37,873 nucleotides of DNA from Polyangium sp. 15x6. GTDB lineage: Bacteria > Myxococcota_A > Polyangia > Polyangiales > Polyangiaceae. Below, piece by piece: positions 18,049-28,351 of this stretch. Both the position numbers and the translations under genes were made by a program. The notes below the pieces were generated by a model. It was not told where the DNA came from. It saw only the letters and a list, made by a program, of their open reading frames with translations, and ran no database searches. The stretch spans positions 1-37,873 of the forward strand of contig NZ_JASBQE010000110.1 in the NCBI RefSeq assembly GCF_029960785.1, written 5' to 3'. The number at the start of each line of letters is the position of its first letter. The first letter of the stretch is position 1.

Positions 18049-18716
18049 GTTTGGAAGGGCGAACCGCGCTCCTCGCGGGCGCGACGGGCCTCGTCGGTCG
18101 GGACTGCCTCGCGCGCCTGCTCGAGCACCCGGCGTACGCGCGCGTCGTCGTGCTCGTGCGCCGGTCGACGGGAATGAACCACGACAAACTGCACGAGATC
18201 CGCGTCGATTTCGACGCGCTGGGCGACCTCGCGTCCTTGCCTGCCGTCGACGACGTCTTCATCGCCCTCGGCACGACCATCAAGGCGGCTGGATCGCGAC
18301 CGGCCTTTTTCAAGGTCGATCACGATTATGTGGTCTCCGTCGCGAAGCTTGGAAAGCGTGCGGGAGCCCGCAGGCTTTCGCTCGTATCCAGTATCGGAGC
18401 GGATCCTACAGCGATGAATTTTTATCTGCGCGTCAAAGGTGAGGCCGAGCGCGATATCAGCGAGCTCGGTTACGAATGCGTCGATATCCTGCGTCCGAGC
18501 ATGCTCCTCGGCGATCGCACCGAGCACAGGACGGGCGAGGCGCTCGCCGCGCCTATCATGCGCGCCGTGAGCGGAGCCATGATCGGCCCGCTCCGTGTTT
18601 ATCGCGCGATTCAGGCGCGTGACGTCGCGGCGGCGATGGTGGGCGGCTTGGTATCCGATGCCACGGCAGGCGTGCGTATTCGCACCTTCGACGACATTCG
18701 CCGGCTCGCGTCCTGA
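18045..18716 (+). CDS. TIP30/HTATIP2-like NAD(P)-binding reductase
   Basis: 223 residues. A Rossmann dinucleotide motif GATGLVG (residues 12-18) starts the first strand. The family of atypical short-chain reductases is also indicated by VDDVFIALGTTIKAAGS, by YLRVKGEAE, which holds a Y-x3-K pair, and by LRPSMLLGDR. Relatives (HTATIP2-like) bind NADPH and have no firmly established substrate in bacteria. Start ATG 18045 overlaps the HEAT-protein stop and has AAGGAAAG upstream, so the two are translationally coupled, an odd pairing of an exported scaffold with a cytosolic reductase. 18717-18931 holds no gene that I accept; it should contain the promoter of the kinase. Confidence 0.88.
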   Translation: MSLEGRTALLAGATGLVGRDCLARLLEHPAYARVVVLVRRSTGMNHDKLHEIRVDFDALGDLASLPAVDDVFIALGTTIKAAGSRPAFFKVDHDYVVSVAKLGKRAGARRLSLVSSIGADPTAMNFYLRVKGEAERDISELGYECVDILRPSMLLGDRTEHRTGEALAAPIMRAVSGAMIGPLRVYRAIQARDVAAAMVGGLVSDATAGVRIRTFDDIRRLAS

Positions 18717-18931
18717 CGGTAAATCACAGTCTGGTTGTCCGGACCGACACTTGGGGCTCGAACGGGTTTTTCCCCATGCCGTTGGGCCGCACACGATGCA
18801 CAAGCACGAATTCCACAGGGGCATAAGGGTGTGCCCTACGCCGGAACCGGTGAGCGCCGGATTTCGTAAAGGGTCGCCCTCGGTAGGATGCGCATTGTTG
18901 CGGGCGGCGCGTCGTCGTCCCAGGGGGTACC

Positions 18932-21900
18932 ATGCCCAAACGTGCTCTGGAAGGAGCGACCCGCGGTGCGCGGGCGTCGAGCGCTCGTGAGAAAAGGGTC
19001 GCCGGCTCCAAACCCGTCGGGGCCAAGTCGAAGACCACTTCCGCCGAGGTGAAGAAGACGCGGGGCGCAAATGCCGAGCGACAACCACGCGACACCTCGC
19101 CGCGCAGCGGCTCCCTCGATCGCCGGCTGATGCTCGAAGCGCTGACGGCGCTCAAGAAGGGCAATTTCTCCGTGCGGCTGCCCATCGATTGGGATGGCCT
19201 CGATGGAAAAATCGCAGATACCTTCAATGACGTCGTCGAGCTGAACAGCCGGGTGGCGACGGAGCTCGAGCGCGTGAGCCGCGTCGTCGGCAAAGAGGGC
19301 CGCATCGGCGATCGCGCCGCAGTCGCGGGCCTGCTCGGCGCGTGGGCGCAGAAGGTCGGCAGCGTCAACGCGCTGATCAGCGATCTCGTGCATCCGACGA
19401 GCGAGATGGCGCGCGTCATCGGCGCCGTGGCCAAGGGTGATCTCTCGCAGGCCATGGCGCTCGAAGTCGACGGCCGCCCGCTCGAAGGCGAGTTCCTCCG
19501 CACCGCGAAGACGGTGAACACGATGGTCGATCAGCTCGGCTCGTTCGCGTCCGAAGTGACGCGCGTGGCGCGCGAAGTCGGCACCGAAGGCAAGCTCGGC
19601 GGTCAGGCGGAGGTGCAAGGCGTCGCCGGCACCTGGAAGGACCTGACCGATTCCGTGAACTTCATGGCCGGCAATCTGACGGCCCAGGTCCGCAATATCG
19701 CCGCCGTGACAACGGCCGTCGCGAACGGCGACCTTTCGAAGAAGATCACCGTCGACGTGCGCGGCGAGATCCTGGAGCTGAAGAACACCATCAACACGAT
19801 GGTCGATCAGCTTCGTTCGTTCGCGTCGGAAGTGACGCGCGTTGCGCGCGAAGTCGGTACCGAAGGCAAGCTCGGCGGTCAGGCGGACGTGAAGGGCGTC
19901 GCCGGCACGTGGAAGGATTTGACGGACTCCGTGAATTCGATGGCCGGCAACCTGACGAGCCAGGTGCGTAACATCGCCGCCGTCACGACGGCCGTCGCCA
20001 ATGGCGATCTTTCGAAGAAGATCACCGTCGACGTGAAGGGCGAGATCCTCGAGCTGAAGAACACCATCAATACGATGGTGGATCAGCTCAACTCGTTCGC
20101 GTCGGAAGTGACGCGCGTGGCGCGCGAGGTCGGCACGGAAGGCAAGCTCGGCGGGCAAGCCGAGGTGAAGGGCGTCGCCGGCACGTGGAAGGACCTCACC
20201 GACAACGTCAATTCGATGGCCGGTAACCTCACGGTGCAGCTCCGTGACGTGTCGAAGGTCGCGACGGCCATTGCGAACGGCGACTTGACCCAGAAGATCA
20301 CCGTCGATGCGCGCGGCGAGATCCTCCAGATCAAGAACGTCATCAACACGATGGTCGATCAGCTGAGCTCCTTCGCGGCCGAAGTGACGCGCGTGGCGCG
20401 CGAGGTCGGCACGGAAGGCAAGCTCGGCGGTCAAGCGGACGTGAAGGGTGTCGCGGGTACGTGGAAGGACCTCACGGACTCCGTGAATTCGATGGCCGGT
20501 AACCTCACGGTGCAGCTCCGCGACGTGTCGAAGGTCGCGACGGCCATTGCGAACGGCGACTTGACCCAGAAGATCACCGTCGATGCGCGCGGCGAGATCC
20601 TCCAGATCAAGAACGTCACGAATACGATGGTCGATCAGCTGAGCTCTTTCGCGGCCGAAGTGACGCGCGTGGCGCGCGAGGTCGGCACGGAGGGCAAGCT
20701 CGGCGGTCAGGCGGATGTGAAGGGTGTCGCGGGTACGTGGAAGGACCTCACGGACTCCGTGAATTCGATGGCCGGGAACCTGACGGCGCAGGTCCGCAAC
20801 ATCGCGGCCGTGACGACGGCGGTCGCGAATGGCGATCTCTCGAAGAAGATCACCGTCGACGTGAAGGGCGAGATTCTCGAGCTGAAGAACACCATCAATA
20901 CGATGGTGGATCAGCTCAATTCGTTCGCGTCGGAAGTGACGCGCGTGGCGCGTGAGGTCGGCACGGAGGGCAAGCTCGGCGGTCAGGCGGACGTGAAGGG
21001 CGTCGCGGGTACGTGGAAGGATCTCACGGACTCCGTGAATTCGATGGCCGGGAACCTGACGGCGCAGGTCCGCAACATCGCGGCCGTGACGACGGCGGTC
21101 GCGAATGGTGACCTCTCGAAGAAGATCACCGTCGATGTGAAAGGCGAGATCCTCGAGCTGAAGAACACCATCAACACGATGGTCGATCAGCTCTCGGGCT
21201 TCGCTTCCGAAGTGACGCGCGTGGCGCGCGAGGTCGGTACGGAAGGCAAGCTCGGCGGTCAGGCCGAGGTGAAGGGCGTCGCGGGTACGTGGAAGGACCT
21301 CACGGACTCCGTGAACTCGATGGCCGGGAACCTGACGGCGCAGGTCCGCAACATCGCGGCCGTGACGACGGCGGTCGCGAACGGTGACCTCTCCAAGAAG
21401 ATCACCGTCGACGTGCGCGGCGAGATCCTGGAGCTGAAGAACACCATCAACACGATGGTCGATCAGCTCCGATCGTTTGCGTCCGAAGTGACGCGCGTGG
21501 CGCGCGAGGTCGGCACGGAAGGCAAGCTCGGCGGTCAGGCGGACGTGAAGGGCGTCGCGGGTACGTGGAAGGATCTCACGGACTCCGTGAACTCGATGGC
21601 CGGGAACCTGACGGCGCAGGTCCGCAACATCGCGGCCGTGACGACGGCGGTCGCGAACGGCGACCTCTCGAAGAAGATCACCGTCGACGTGAAGGGCGAG
21701 ATCCTGGAGCTGAAGAACACCATCAACACGATGGTGGATCAGCTCAACTCGTTCGCGTCGGAAGTGACGCGCGTGGCGCGCGAGGTCGGCACGGAAGGCA
21801 AGCTCGGCGGTCAGGCCGAGGTGAAGGGCGTCGCCGGCACGTGGAAGGACCTCACCGACAACGTCAACTCGATGGCCGGCAACCTGACGAACCAGGTCCG

Positions 21901-24900
21901 CGGCATCGCGAAGGTCGTGACCGCGGTCGCGAACGGTGACCTCAAGCGAAAGCTCTCCGTCGACGCGAAGGGCGAGATCGCCGAGCTCGCGGACACGATC
22001 AACGGCATGATCGACACGCTCGCGACGTTCGCCGATCAGGTGACGACGGTCGCGCGCGAGGTCGGCGTCGAGGGCAAGCTCGGCGGCCAGGCGAGCGTGC
22101 CGGGCGCCTCGGGCACGTGGCGTGATCTGACGGTCAACGTCAACCAGCTCGCCGCGAACCTGACGACGCAGGTCCGCGCGATCGCCGAGGTCGCGACCGC
22201 CGTCACGAAGGGTGACCTCACGCGGAGCATCAAGGTCGAGGCCCAGGGCGAGCTCGCCGCCCTCAAGGACACGATCAACGAGATGATCCGGAACCTGCGC
22301 GACACCACGCTGAAGAACAGCGAGCAGGACTGGCTGAAGACGAACCTCGCCAAGTTCTCGCGCATGCTCCAGGGCCAGAAGGACCTGCTCACCGTCGGCC
22401 GGCTGATCCTCTCGGAGCTCGCGCCTGTCGTCTCCGCGCAGCAGGGCGTCTTCTACACGATGGACGTCTCGAAGGAGGAGCCGATCCTGAAGCTCCTCGC
22501 GAGCTACGCGTACAAGCAGAGGAAGCACTCGGACAACCAGTTCCGTCTCGGCGAGGGGCTCGTCGGTCAGTGCGCGCTCGAAAAGGAGCGCATCCTGCTC
22601 GTCAACGCGCCGCCCGACTACATCACGATCACGAGCGGCCTCGGCGAGGCCGCGCCCGTGAACATCGTGGTCCTGCCCGTGCTCTTCGAGGGCCAGGTCA
22701 AGGCCATCCTGGAGCTCGCCTCGTTCGAGCGGTACAGCCCCACGCACCTCGCGTTCCTCGATCAGCTCACGGAGTCGATCGGCATCGTGCTCAACACGAT
22801 CGAGGCGAACATGCGCACCGAGGATCTGCTGAAGCAGTCGCAGTCCCTCGCGCGGGAGCTCCAGAGCCAGCAGGAGGAGCTGCGCCAGACGAACGCGGAG
22901 CTCGGCGAGAAGGCGCGCCTGCTCGCCCAGCAGAACGTGGAGGTCGAGCGCAAGAACCGCGAGGTCGAGCAAGCCCGTCAGGCCCTCGAAGAGAAGGCCA
23001 AGCAGCTCGCGCTGACCTCGAAGTACAAGTCCGAGTTCCTCGCGAACATGTCGCACGAGCTCCGGACGCCGCTGAACAGCCTCCTGATCCTCTCCGAGCA
23101 GCTCTCGAAGAACACGGACGGCAACCTCTTCCCCAAGCAGGTCGATTTCGCCAAGACGATCCACTCGTCCGGAAACGAGCTGCTCGGCCTCATCAACGAC
23201 ATCCTCGACCTGTCGAAGATCGAGTCGGGCACCGTCGTCGTCGACGTCGGAGAGGTCTGGTTCCGCGACCTCGCCGACTACGTGGAGCGCACGTTCCGGC
23301 ACGTCGCGGACGCGAAGAAGCTCGAGTTCGAGCTCGACTTCGCGCCCATGCTGCCGCGTTCGATCCACACCGACGCCAAGCGTCTGCAGCAGGTGCTCAA
23401 GAACCTGCTGTCGAACGCCTTCAAGTTCACCGAGCGCGGCAAGGTGCGCCTCGAGGTACGCACCGTCTCGGACGGCTACAGCCCCGAGAACGAGCACATC
23501 GGCCGCGCGGGCTGGGCGATCGCGTTCAGCGTGCACGACACTGGCATCGGCATCTCCCCCGACAAGCAGCAGATCATCTTCGAGGCCTTCCAGCAGGCGG
23601 ACGGCTCGACGAGCCGCAAGTACGGCGGCACGGGCCTCGGCCTCGCCATCAGCCGCGGCATCGCGAACCTGCTCGGCGGCGAGCTGCGCCTGTCGAGCCA
23701 GCCCGGGCGCGGCAGCACCTTCACGCTCTACGTGCCGCACGTGTACGCGGCGCCGCAGCGCGTGGCCCGCACGCGCCCGTCCGCGATGCTCGAGTCCTCG
23801 AACGCGATCGCGGCCTACGAGGTGCCCGAGCCCTTGATCATCGACACCCCGCCGCTCCTGCCCGTGTCGATCGAAGACGATCGCACGGTCATCCGGCCGG
23901 GCGAGCGATCGCTGCTCGTCGTCGAGAACGATCTCGCGTTCGCGCGGCTCATCGTGGAGGTCGCGCGCGAGCGTGGGCTCAAGGCCGTGGTCGCGCATCG
24001 CGGGGCGGACGCGCTCTCCATGGCGCGCGAGCTCAAGCCCGCGGCGGTCTCGCTCGATCTGCACCTGCCCGACATCGACGGCCTGCGTGTCCTCGATCGG
24101 CTCAAGCACGACCTCGGCATGCGGCACGTGCCGGTGCAGGTGATCACGACGGACGTCGACGAGCGCGAGCGCGCGCTGCGGATGGGCGCGCGGGACGTGC
24201 TCTCGAAGCCCGTCCGCACGCGGGACGCGCTCTCGCACGCGATCGAGCGGATCATCGAGTTCCTCGACGCAGAGCGACGCTCGCTCCTCGTCGTCGAGTC
24301 CGAGGGGCCGGAGCGTACGGCCAAGATCAACCTGCTCCAGCACGACAACGTCGAGATCCGCGTCGCGGGCTCGCTCGACGAGGCCATCGATGCGCTCACC
24401 GTGGACCGCCCGGACGCGGTCGTCACGGCGGTCGACCTGCCCGACGGGCACGGGCTCGATCTCGTGCGGCGCGCGTCGAGCATCGCGGTGATCGCGAACG
24501 TGCCCTTCATCGTGCACGTGCCGGGCGGCATGTCACCGGCCGACGAAGAGCGCATCGAGCGGATCGGGCACGTCGGCGTGCTCAAGCACAGCCGTTCGGA
24601 GGAGCGCCTCATCGACGAGGTCGCGCTCTTCTTGCACCTGCCCATCGACAGGCTCACGCCCGCGCAGCGGCAGGCGCTCGAGCGGCTTCACAGCTCGCAG
24701 CAGGTTCTCGCCGGCAAACGCGTGCTCATCGTGGACGACGACATCCGTAACATCTTCGCCATGACGACCATCCTCGAAGAGCAGGGGATGATCACGCAGG
24801 CGGCGGAGACGGGGCGGGACGCGATCAAGGTGCTCGAAGAGAGCGCCGGAATCGACGTCGTCCTGATGGACATCATGATGCCCGAGATGGACGGATACGA

Positions 24901-25081
24901 TACGATCCGGACGATACGGGCACGCGAGGAATGGCGCGCGCTCCCGATCGTCGCCGTGACCGCGAAGGCCATGAAGGGCGATCGCGAGAAGTGCTTCGAG
25001 GCCGGGGCAACCGACTACATCGCGAAGCCCGTGGATCCCGAGCAGCTCTTCGCGCGGCTGCGCTTCTGGCTGCACAGGTGA
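18932..25081 (+). CDS. Poly-HAMP soluble hybrid histidine kinase with GAF and three receiver domains
   Basis: 2049 residues, no membrane helix. After a basic tail (1-65) come HAMP modules: one divergent pair (66-200), nine 92-aa units (about 204-1030) and a tenth divergent unit to about 1120. Each unit holds two HAMP-like halves ([12 protein letters not shown]... and [12 protein letters not shown]...). Then come GAF (about 1150-1300), a coiled coil, HisKA with His1375 ([10 protein letters not shown]), and HATPase ([10 protein letters not shown] near 1491; GTGLGLAIS near 1567). Three receivers follow: Asp1709, Asp1835 (degenerate; lacks the acidic pair after VVES) and Asp1980. Poly-HAMP cytosolic kinases resemble fungal group III (Nik1/Os-1) enzymes, which sense osmotic stress. 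ATG 18932 has AGGGGGT upstream. The partner kinase follows after 32 nt. Confidence 0.95.
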   Translation: MPKRALEGATRGARASSAREKRVAGSKPVGAKSKTTSAEVKKTRGANAERQPRDTSPRSGSLDRRLMLEALTALKKGNFSVRLPIDWDGLDGKIADTFNDVVELNSRVATELERVSRVVGKEGRIGDRAAVAGLLGAWAQKVGSVNALISDLVHPTSEMARVIGAVAKGDLSQAMALEVDGRPLEGEFLRTAKTVNTMVDQLGSFASEVTRVAREVGTEGKLGGQAEVQGVAGTWKDLTDSVNFMAGNLTAQVRNIAAVTTAVANGDLSKKITVDVRGEILELKNTINTMVDQLRSFASEVTRVAREVGTEGKLGGQADVKGVAGTWKDLTDSVNSMAGNLTSQVRNIAAVTTAVANGDLSKKITVDVKGEILELKNTINTMVDQLNSFASEVTRVAREVGTEGKLGGQAEVKGVAGTWKDLTDNVNSMAGNLTVQLRDVSKVATAIANGDLTQKITVDARGEILQIKNVINTMVDQLSSFAAEVTRVAREVGTEGKLGGQADVKGVAGTWKDLTDSVNSMAGNLTVQLRDVSKVATAIANGDLTQKITVDARGEILQIKNVTNTMVDQLSSFAAEVTRVAREVGTEGKLGGQADVKGVAGTWKDLTDSVNSMAGNLTAQVRNIAAVTTAVANGDLSKKITVDVKGEILELKNTINTMVDQLNSFASEVTRVAREVGTEGKLGGQADVKGVAGTWKDLTDSVNSMAGNLTAQVRNIAAVTTAVANGDLSKKITVDVKGEILELKNTINTMVDQLSGFASEVTRVAREVGTEGKLGGQAEVKGVAGTWKDLTDSVNSMAGNLTAQVRNIAAVTTAVANGDLSKKITVDVRGEILELKNTINTMVDQLRSFASEVTRVAREVGTEGKLGGQADVKGVAGTWKDLTDSVNSMAGNLTAQVRNIAAVTTAVANGDLSKKITVDVKGEILELKNTINTMVDQLNSFASEVTRVAREVGTEGKLGGQAEVKGVAGTWKDLTDNVNSMAGNLTNQVRGIAKVVTAVANGDLKRKLSVDAKGEIAELADTINGMIDTLATFADQVTTVAREVGVEGKLGGQASVPGASGTWRDLTVNVNQLAANLTTQVRAIAEVATAVTKGDLTRSIKVEAQGELAALKDTINEMIRNLRDTTLKNSEQDWLKTNLAKFSRMLQGQKDLLTVGRLILSELAPVVSAQQGVFYTMDVSKEEPILKLLASYAYKQRKHSDNQFRLGEGLVGQCALEKERILLVNAPPDYITITSGLGEAAPVNIVVLPVLFEGQVKAILELASFERYSPTHLAFLDQLTESIGIVLNTIEANMRTEDLLKQSQSLARELQSQQEELRQTNAELGEKARLLAQQNVEVERKNREVEQARQALEEKAKQLALTSKYKSEFLANMSHELRTPLNSLLILSEQLSKNTDGNLFPKQVDFAKTIHSSGNELLGLINDILDLSKIESGTVVVDVGEVWFRDLADYVERTFRHVADAKKLEFELDFAPMLPRSIHTDAKRLQQVLKNLLSNAFKFTERGKVRLEVRTVSDGYSPENEHIGRAGWAIAFSVHDTGIGISPDKQQIIFEAFQQADGSTSRKYGGTGLGLAISRGIANLLGGELRLSSQPGRGSTFTLYVPHVYAAPQRVARTRPSAMLESSNAIAAYEVPEPLIIDTPPLLPVSIEDDRTVIRPGERSLLVVENDLAFARLIVEVARERGLKAVVAHRGADALSMARELKPAAVSLDLHLPDIDGLRVLDRLKHDLGMRHVPVQVITTDVDERERALRMGARDVLSKPVRTRDALSHAIERIIEFLDAERRSLLVVESEGPERTAKINLLQHDNVEIRVAGSLDEAIDALTVDRPDAVVTAVDLPDGHGLDLVRRASSIAVIANVPFIVHVPGGMSPADEERIERIGHVGVLKHSRSEERLIDEVALFLHLPIDRLTPAQRQALERLHSSQQVLAGKRVLIVDDDIRNIFAMTTILEEQGMITQAAETGRDAIKVLEESAGIDVVLMDIMMPEMDGYDTIRTIRAREEWRALPIVAVTAKAMKGDREKCFEAGATDYIAKPVDPEQLFARLRFWLHR
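19541..22024 (+). repeat. Nine tandem 276-bp repeats inside the poly-HAMP kinase gene
   Basis: Units begin at 19541, 19817, 20093, 20369, 20645, 20921, 21197, 21473 and 21749, exactly 276 bp (92 codons) apart. Many are nearly identical at DNA level, including synonymous positions. Units three and four share a variant second half ([21 protein letters not shown]); the ninth diverges in its second half, and a tenth, more distant unit follows at 22025. This points to recent expansion or homogenisation by recombination, and is a likely place for copy-number variation or misassembly. Confidence 0.95.
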
Positions 25082-25113
25082 GCGGAGCCCATCCACCAAG
25101 AGGAGAGAGCGGC

Positions 25114-27213
25114 ATGAAGCACGCTCGCGACAAGGTCGGAATTCTCGTCGTGGACGATCGCAGGGACAGGCTCCTCGCGGTCGAGACCATGCTCTCCGAG
25201 CTCGGGGAGCGGGTCGTCCTCGCGCAGAGCGGGCGGGAGGCGCTTCGGTTCCTCCTGCAGGAGGACTTCGCGGTCATCCTGCTCGACGTCGACATGCCGA
25301 TCATGGACGGCTTCGAGACGGCGCGCCTCATCCGACAGCGCAAGCGCTCGCGGCAGACGCCGATCATCTTCCTCACCGCGTTCGGCGACGCGATCCAGGC
25401 GGAGCAGGGCTACGCGCTCGGCGCCGTCGACTACATGCTCGTGCCCGTCGATTCGGACATCCTGCGCGCCAAGGTCTCGGTCTTCGTCGAGCTCTACCGC
25501 AAGACGGAGGAGGCGAACCTCGCGACGCAGGCGATCGCCAAGAAGGCGGGTCAGCTCGCGGCGCTGGCGCGAGCGTCGCTCTCGATCAACGCGGCGCGAT
25601 CGGTCGACGCGATGCTCGACGCCATCGCCTCGGGCACACGCGCCGCGCTCGGGGCGAGGTCGTCGTTCGTGGCGCTCGTGAGCGGTTCGAAGCACGGCTC
25701 CGCCGCGTCCTCGGCGGGCGGGCTCGCCGCGCCGCGGACGGTCCCGGCGGATCCCGCGAGCGACTGGATCTTCACGCGCGTCGCCACCGCGGGGAGCGTG
25801 GTCACGCTCTCCGCGTCGGAGCGCGCGCAGCGAGATCCGGTGAACGCCGACGAACCCGGCCCGCTCATGGCCGTGCCGCTCGTCGGCGCGGACGGCGCGT
25901 GCGTCGGGTGGATCGAGGTCACGAACGGCGAGGCCGACAGCTTCAGCGAGGACGACGAGTCGCTGCTCCTGCTCTCCGCGCAGCTCGCATCGGTCGCGCT
26001 GCAGAACCTCCTCCACGCCGAGGAGCGCGAGGTGAGCCGGCTCAAGGACGAGTTCCTCGCGACGCTCTCGCACGAGCTGCGCACCCCGCTCACGGCCATC
26101 ATCGGCTGGACGCGGATCCTGCGCGAGACGCAGCCCGACGCGGCCAAGCTCGCGCGTGGGCTCGAGGTGATCGATCGCAACGCCGGCGCGCAGAACAAGC
26201 TCATCGAGGACCTGCTCGACGTCTCGCGCATCGTCACCGGCAAGATGAGCATGGAGCAGCGGCAGGTGCGCCTCGCGCCGCTCGTCGAGGCCTCCGTCGA
26301 CGCGCTCCGCCCCGCCGCGCAGGCCAAGGACATCACGCTCGTGGTGGTGTCCTCCGCGGGCAAGGACGCGGTCGAGGGTGATCCGGAGCGGCTGCGGCAG
26401 GTCGCGACGAACCTGCTCTCGAACGCCATCAAGTTCACCCCGCGCGGCGGGCGCATCGAGGTGCGCCTGCGCCGCGTGGGCGACGAGCTCGAGCTCGCCG
26501 TCGCGGACAACGGCGAGGGCATCCGCCCCGATTTTCTCCCCTACGTCTTCGATCGGTTTCGCCAGGGCGACAGCTCCAGCCGCCGCATGCACGGCGGCCT
26601 CGGCATCGGCCTCGCGGTCGTGCGGCACATCGTGGTCTCGCACGGCGGCACGGTCAGCGCGCACAGCGAAGGGCCGCGCCAGGGCTCGACGTTCACCATC
26701 CGCCTCCCCTCGGTGTTCCTGCCCCGCGAGAACGACGGCCCGACGCCTCCGCCCTATGGCAAATCGCGCCTCCCGCTGCCCGATCTCAGCGGCCTGCGGG
26801 TCCTCGTGGTCGACGACGATCAGGACACACGCGAGATCCTGCGCCAGGTCCTCGCCGCGCATCGCGCCGACGTCCGCATCGCGGCCACGGTGCGCGAAGC
26901 GATCGCCGAGCTCGACGCCGCGCGTCCGCACGTGCTCGTCAGTGACATCGCGATGCCGGGCGAGGATGGCTACGACTTCATCGATTTCGTCCGTCGCCGC
27001 GCGCCCGAGCGCGGGGGCGCGGTGCCTGCGCTGGCCCTCACGGCGCATGCGCGCGCCGAGGATCAGGCCCGCGCGCTCGCGGCGGGCTTCCAGCGCCACG
27101 CTGCCAAACCGATCGATCCTGCCGAGCTCGTCCGCGCCATCGCGGGGCTCGTGGGTGCGCCTTGCGCGCGCGTCGAGTCTGCGGAGGCCGTGGCCCTCCG
27201 CGAGGTCCCCTGA
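25114..27213 (+). CDS. Hybrid histidine kinase REC-GAF-HisKA-HATPase-REC
   Basis: 699 residues, soluble. The N-terminal receiver has Asp58 (VILLDVDMP). A linker helix and GAF-like domain (about 150-305) follow. HisKA holds His320 ([10 protein letters not shown]); HATPase holds NLLSNAIKFT near 433 and GLGIGLAVVRH near 500. The C-terminal receiver has Asp611 (VLVSDIAMPGEDG). A kinase with a receiver at the N-terminus is often phosphorylated by another kinase, so the poly-HAMP protein just upstream is a natural donor. ATG 25114 has AGGAGA upstream and lies 32 nt after the previous stop, so both are probably in one operon. Output is not DNA binding; the winged-helix gene downstream may supply it. 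Confidence 0.93.
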   Translation: MKHARDKVGILVVDDRRDRLLAVETMLSELGERVVLAQSGREALRFLLQEDFAVILLDVDMPIMDGFETARLIRQRKRSRQTPIIFLTAFGDAIQAEQGYALGAVDYMLVPVDSDILRAKVSVFVELYRKTEEANLATQAIAKKAGQLAALARASLSINAARSVDAMLDAIASGTRAALGARSSFVALVSGSKHGSAASSAGGLAAPRTVPADPASDWIFTRVATAGSVVTLSASERAQRDPVNADEPGPLMAVPLVGADGACVGWIEVTNGEADSFSEDDESLLLLSAQLASVALQNLLHAEEREVSRLKDEFLATLSHELRTPLTAIIGWTRILRETQPDAAKLARGLEVIDRNAGAQNKLIEDLLDVSRIVTGKMSMEQRQVRLAPLVEASVDALRPAAQAKDITLVVVSSAGKDAVEGDPERLRQVATNLLSNAIKFTPRGGRIEVRLRRVGDELELAVADNGEGIRPDFLPYVFDRFRQGDSSSRRMHGGLGIGLAVVRHIVVSHGGTVSAHSEGPRQGSTFTIRLPSVFLPRENDGPTPPPYGKSRLPLPDLSGLRVLVVDDDQDTREILRQVLAAHRADVRIAATVREAIAELDAARPHVLVSDIAMPGEDGYDFIDFVRRRAPERGGAVPALALTAHARAEDQARALAAGFQRHAAKPIDPAELVRAIAGLVGAPCARVESAEAVALREVP

Positions 27214-27225
27214 CGGCGAGCCTGG

Positions 27226-27687
27226 ATGGTGGCAATGGGGGGAGATCATAACGATCGCGGCTCGAAACCGGACGGAGGCGTCAAGTTTTTCTCTGGGCCC
27301 ATTCCGGCGGAGCTCGCGCGATTCATCCAGGAGCACGTGTCCTCCCTCGAGCATCTCGAGGTGATCTGCCTTCTGCGTAACACCACGCCGCGCGAATGGC
27401 GCGCCGACGAGGTGAGCCGCGAGCTCGGATCGAGCTTGATGTCGATCGGGCGCCGCCTCGAGCACCTCGCGGACCAGCAGTTCATCAAGGTTCGCCACAC
27501 CGAGCGCGGGCCCGTGTACCAGCACGGCCCCGAATCCGAGGAGACCGCGGTGCTGATCGACGCTGCGGCGAGGCTCTACAAGGAGCGACGGCTCGCCGTG
27601 ATCGATCTCGTCTATGGGCGTCCCGAGAGTGACCTTCGCGCGTTCGCGGATGCGTTCATGCTGAAAAAGAAAGGAGGGGGAGCATGA
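27226..27687 (+). CDS. Winged-helix protein downstream of the kinases
   Basis: 153 residues from ATG 27226; ATG 27235 is an alternative and neither has a strong ribosome site. The middle (about 40-105) reads as a winged helix: EHLEVICLLRN, then WRADEVSRELG, a recognition-like helix SSLMSIGRRLEHLADQQFI and a wing KVRHTERGPVYQHG. The C-terminal part is a helix pair (ETAVLIDAAARLYKERR) that may dimerise. It lies 12 nt after the second kinase and overlaps the next gene by ATGA, so it belongs to the same operon. It lacks a receiver domain, so how the kinases reach it is unknown. A DNA-binding regulator is the likely role. Confidence 0.8.
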   Translation: MVAMGGDHNDRGSKPDGGVKFFSGPIPAELARFIQEHVSSLEHLEVICLLRNTTPREWRADEVSRELGSSLMSIGRRLEHLADQQFIKVRHTERGPVYQHGPESEETAVLIDAAARLYKERRLAVIDLVYGRPESDLRAFADAFMLKKKGGGA

Positions 27688-27947
27688 TACCGGCCGTCGT
27701 GTACATCCTCTGCACGCTCACCAGCCTCGTCGCGATGACGCTGCTCTGGCGTGCATATGCTGCGCGCAAGGTGCGCCTCTTGTTGTGGAGCGGGCTCTGC
27801 TTCGCCGGGCTCGCCTTGAACAACGTGCTCCTGTTCGTGGATCTGATCATGATCCCCGAGCACGATCTCTCCACGGTCAGGCAAATTCCCGCCCTGATGG
27901 GCGTCTCATTTCTCCTCTATGGTCTGGTATACGATCTTCGCGAGTGA
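27684..27947 (+). CDS. DUF5985-like small membrane protein, first of a pair
   Basis: 87 residues with three hydrophobic segments (about 4-22, 30-52, 66-83) and the pattern WRAYAARKVRLLLWSGLCFAGLALNNVLLF..D, which I recall from the DUF5985 family. No function is established for the family. ATG 27684 overlaps the stop of the winged-helix gene (ATGA) and has a strong AGGAGG upstream, so it is translationally coupled. Short hydrophobic products like this beside soluble kinases could act as the membrane part of the signalling system; that is inference from position. Confidence 0.8.
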   Translation: MIPAVVYILCTLTSLVAMTLLWRAYAARKVRLLLWSGLCFAGLALNNVLLFVDLIMIPEHDLSTVRQIPALMGVSFLLYGLVYDLRE

Positions 27948-27968
27948 ACAGAGGCGAGGCATGCCGAG

Positions 27969-28265
27969 ATGAACGATCTGTTCAGTGGAGCTCTGATCCT
28001 CGGATTTGCGGTGATCTCGCTATTTTTCCTGCGTTTCTGGCGCAGCACGCGGGATCGGCTCTTCGCGCTCTTCGCGCTCTCGTTCTCGCTCATGGCCGTG
28101 AACCGGCTGATCCTCGCCATCGTGAAGCTCCCCGAGGACGACTATCCTTACGTGTACCTCGTCCGCCTCTTCGCGAACGCCCTCATCATTTACGCGGTCA
28201 TCGACAAGAACCGCGCGGCCTCGAAGGCATCGGACAGCGGGGCGACGCCTCGACCGATTCCCTGA
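27969..28265 (+). CDS. DUF5985-like small membrane protein, second of a pair
   Basis: 98 residues with three hydrophobic segments (about 5-22, 28-50, 60-78) and a basic/polar tail (DKNRAASKASDSG). It shares with the preceding protein the arrangement FWRSTRDRLFALFALSFSLMAVNRLILAI, matching WRA...R..LL..GL...A.NN.LL, so the two look like diverged duplicates. ATG 27969 lies 21 nt after the previous stop, in the same operon. A pair of related small membrane proteins suggests a hetero-oligomer. This gene closes the signalling block; 28266-28351 separates it from a convergent gene and holds nothing I can identify. Confidence 0.8.
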   Translation: MNDLFSGALILGFAVISLFFLRFWRSTRDRLFALFALSFSLMAVNRLILAIVKLPEDDYPYVYLVRLFANALIIYAVIDKNRAASKASDSGATPRPIP

Positions 28266-28351
28266 AGACGAGAGCGGCGCGAGCGGAACGGCGAGAGGCA
28301 CGATCGCACGAGTGAGCTCGCTCGACCGGTAACTGACGCATGATCATCGTT

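Noticed and set aside
18717-18931. tRNA-like T-arm (CCCGTTCGAGCCCC on the minus strand near 18755) and a protein-like minus-strand frame ending at 18724
   Set aside because: The bases flanking the TTCGA loop do not form the 5-bp T stem, and no acceptor or anticodon arm can be found. The minus frame lies mostly inside the kinase gene in antisense.
18836-24517. Very long minus-strand open frame (1893 codons) opposite the poly-HAMP kinase
   Set aside because: It is the antisense shadow of a repeat-rich, GC-rich gene; its sequence is only the His/Arg/Asp-rich complement of the HAMP units, and all domain evidence is on the plus strand.
25015-27525. Long minus-strand frame opposite the second hybrid kinase
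   Set aside because: Antisense shadow; the plus frame holds all receiver and kinase motifs with correct spacing.
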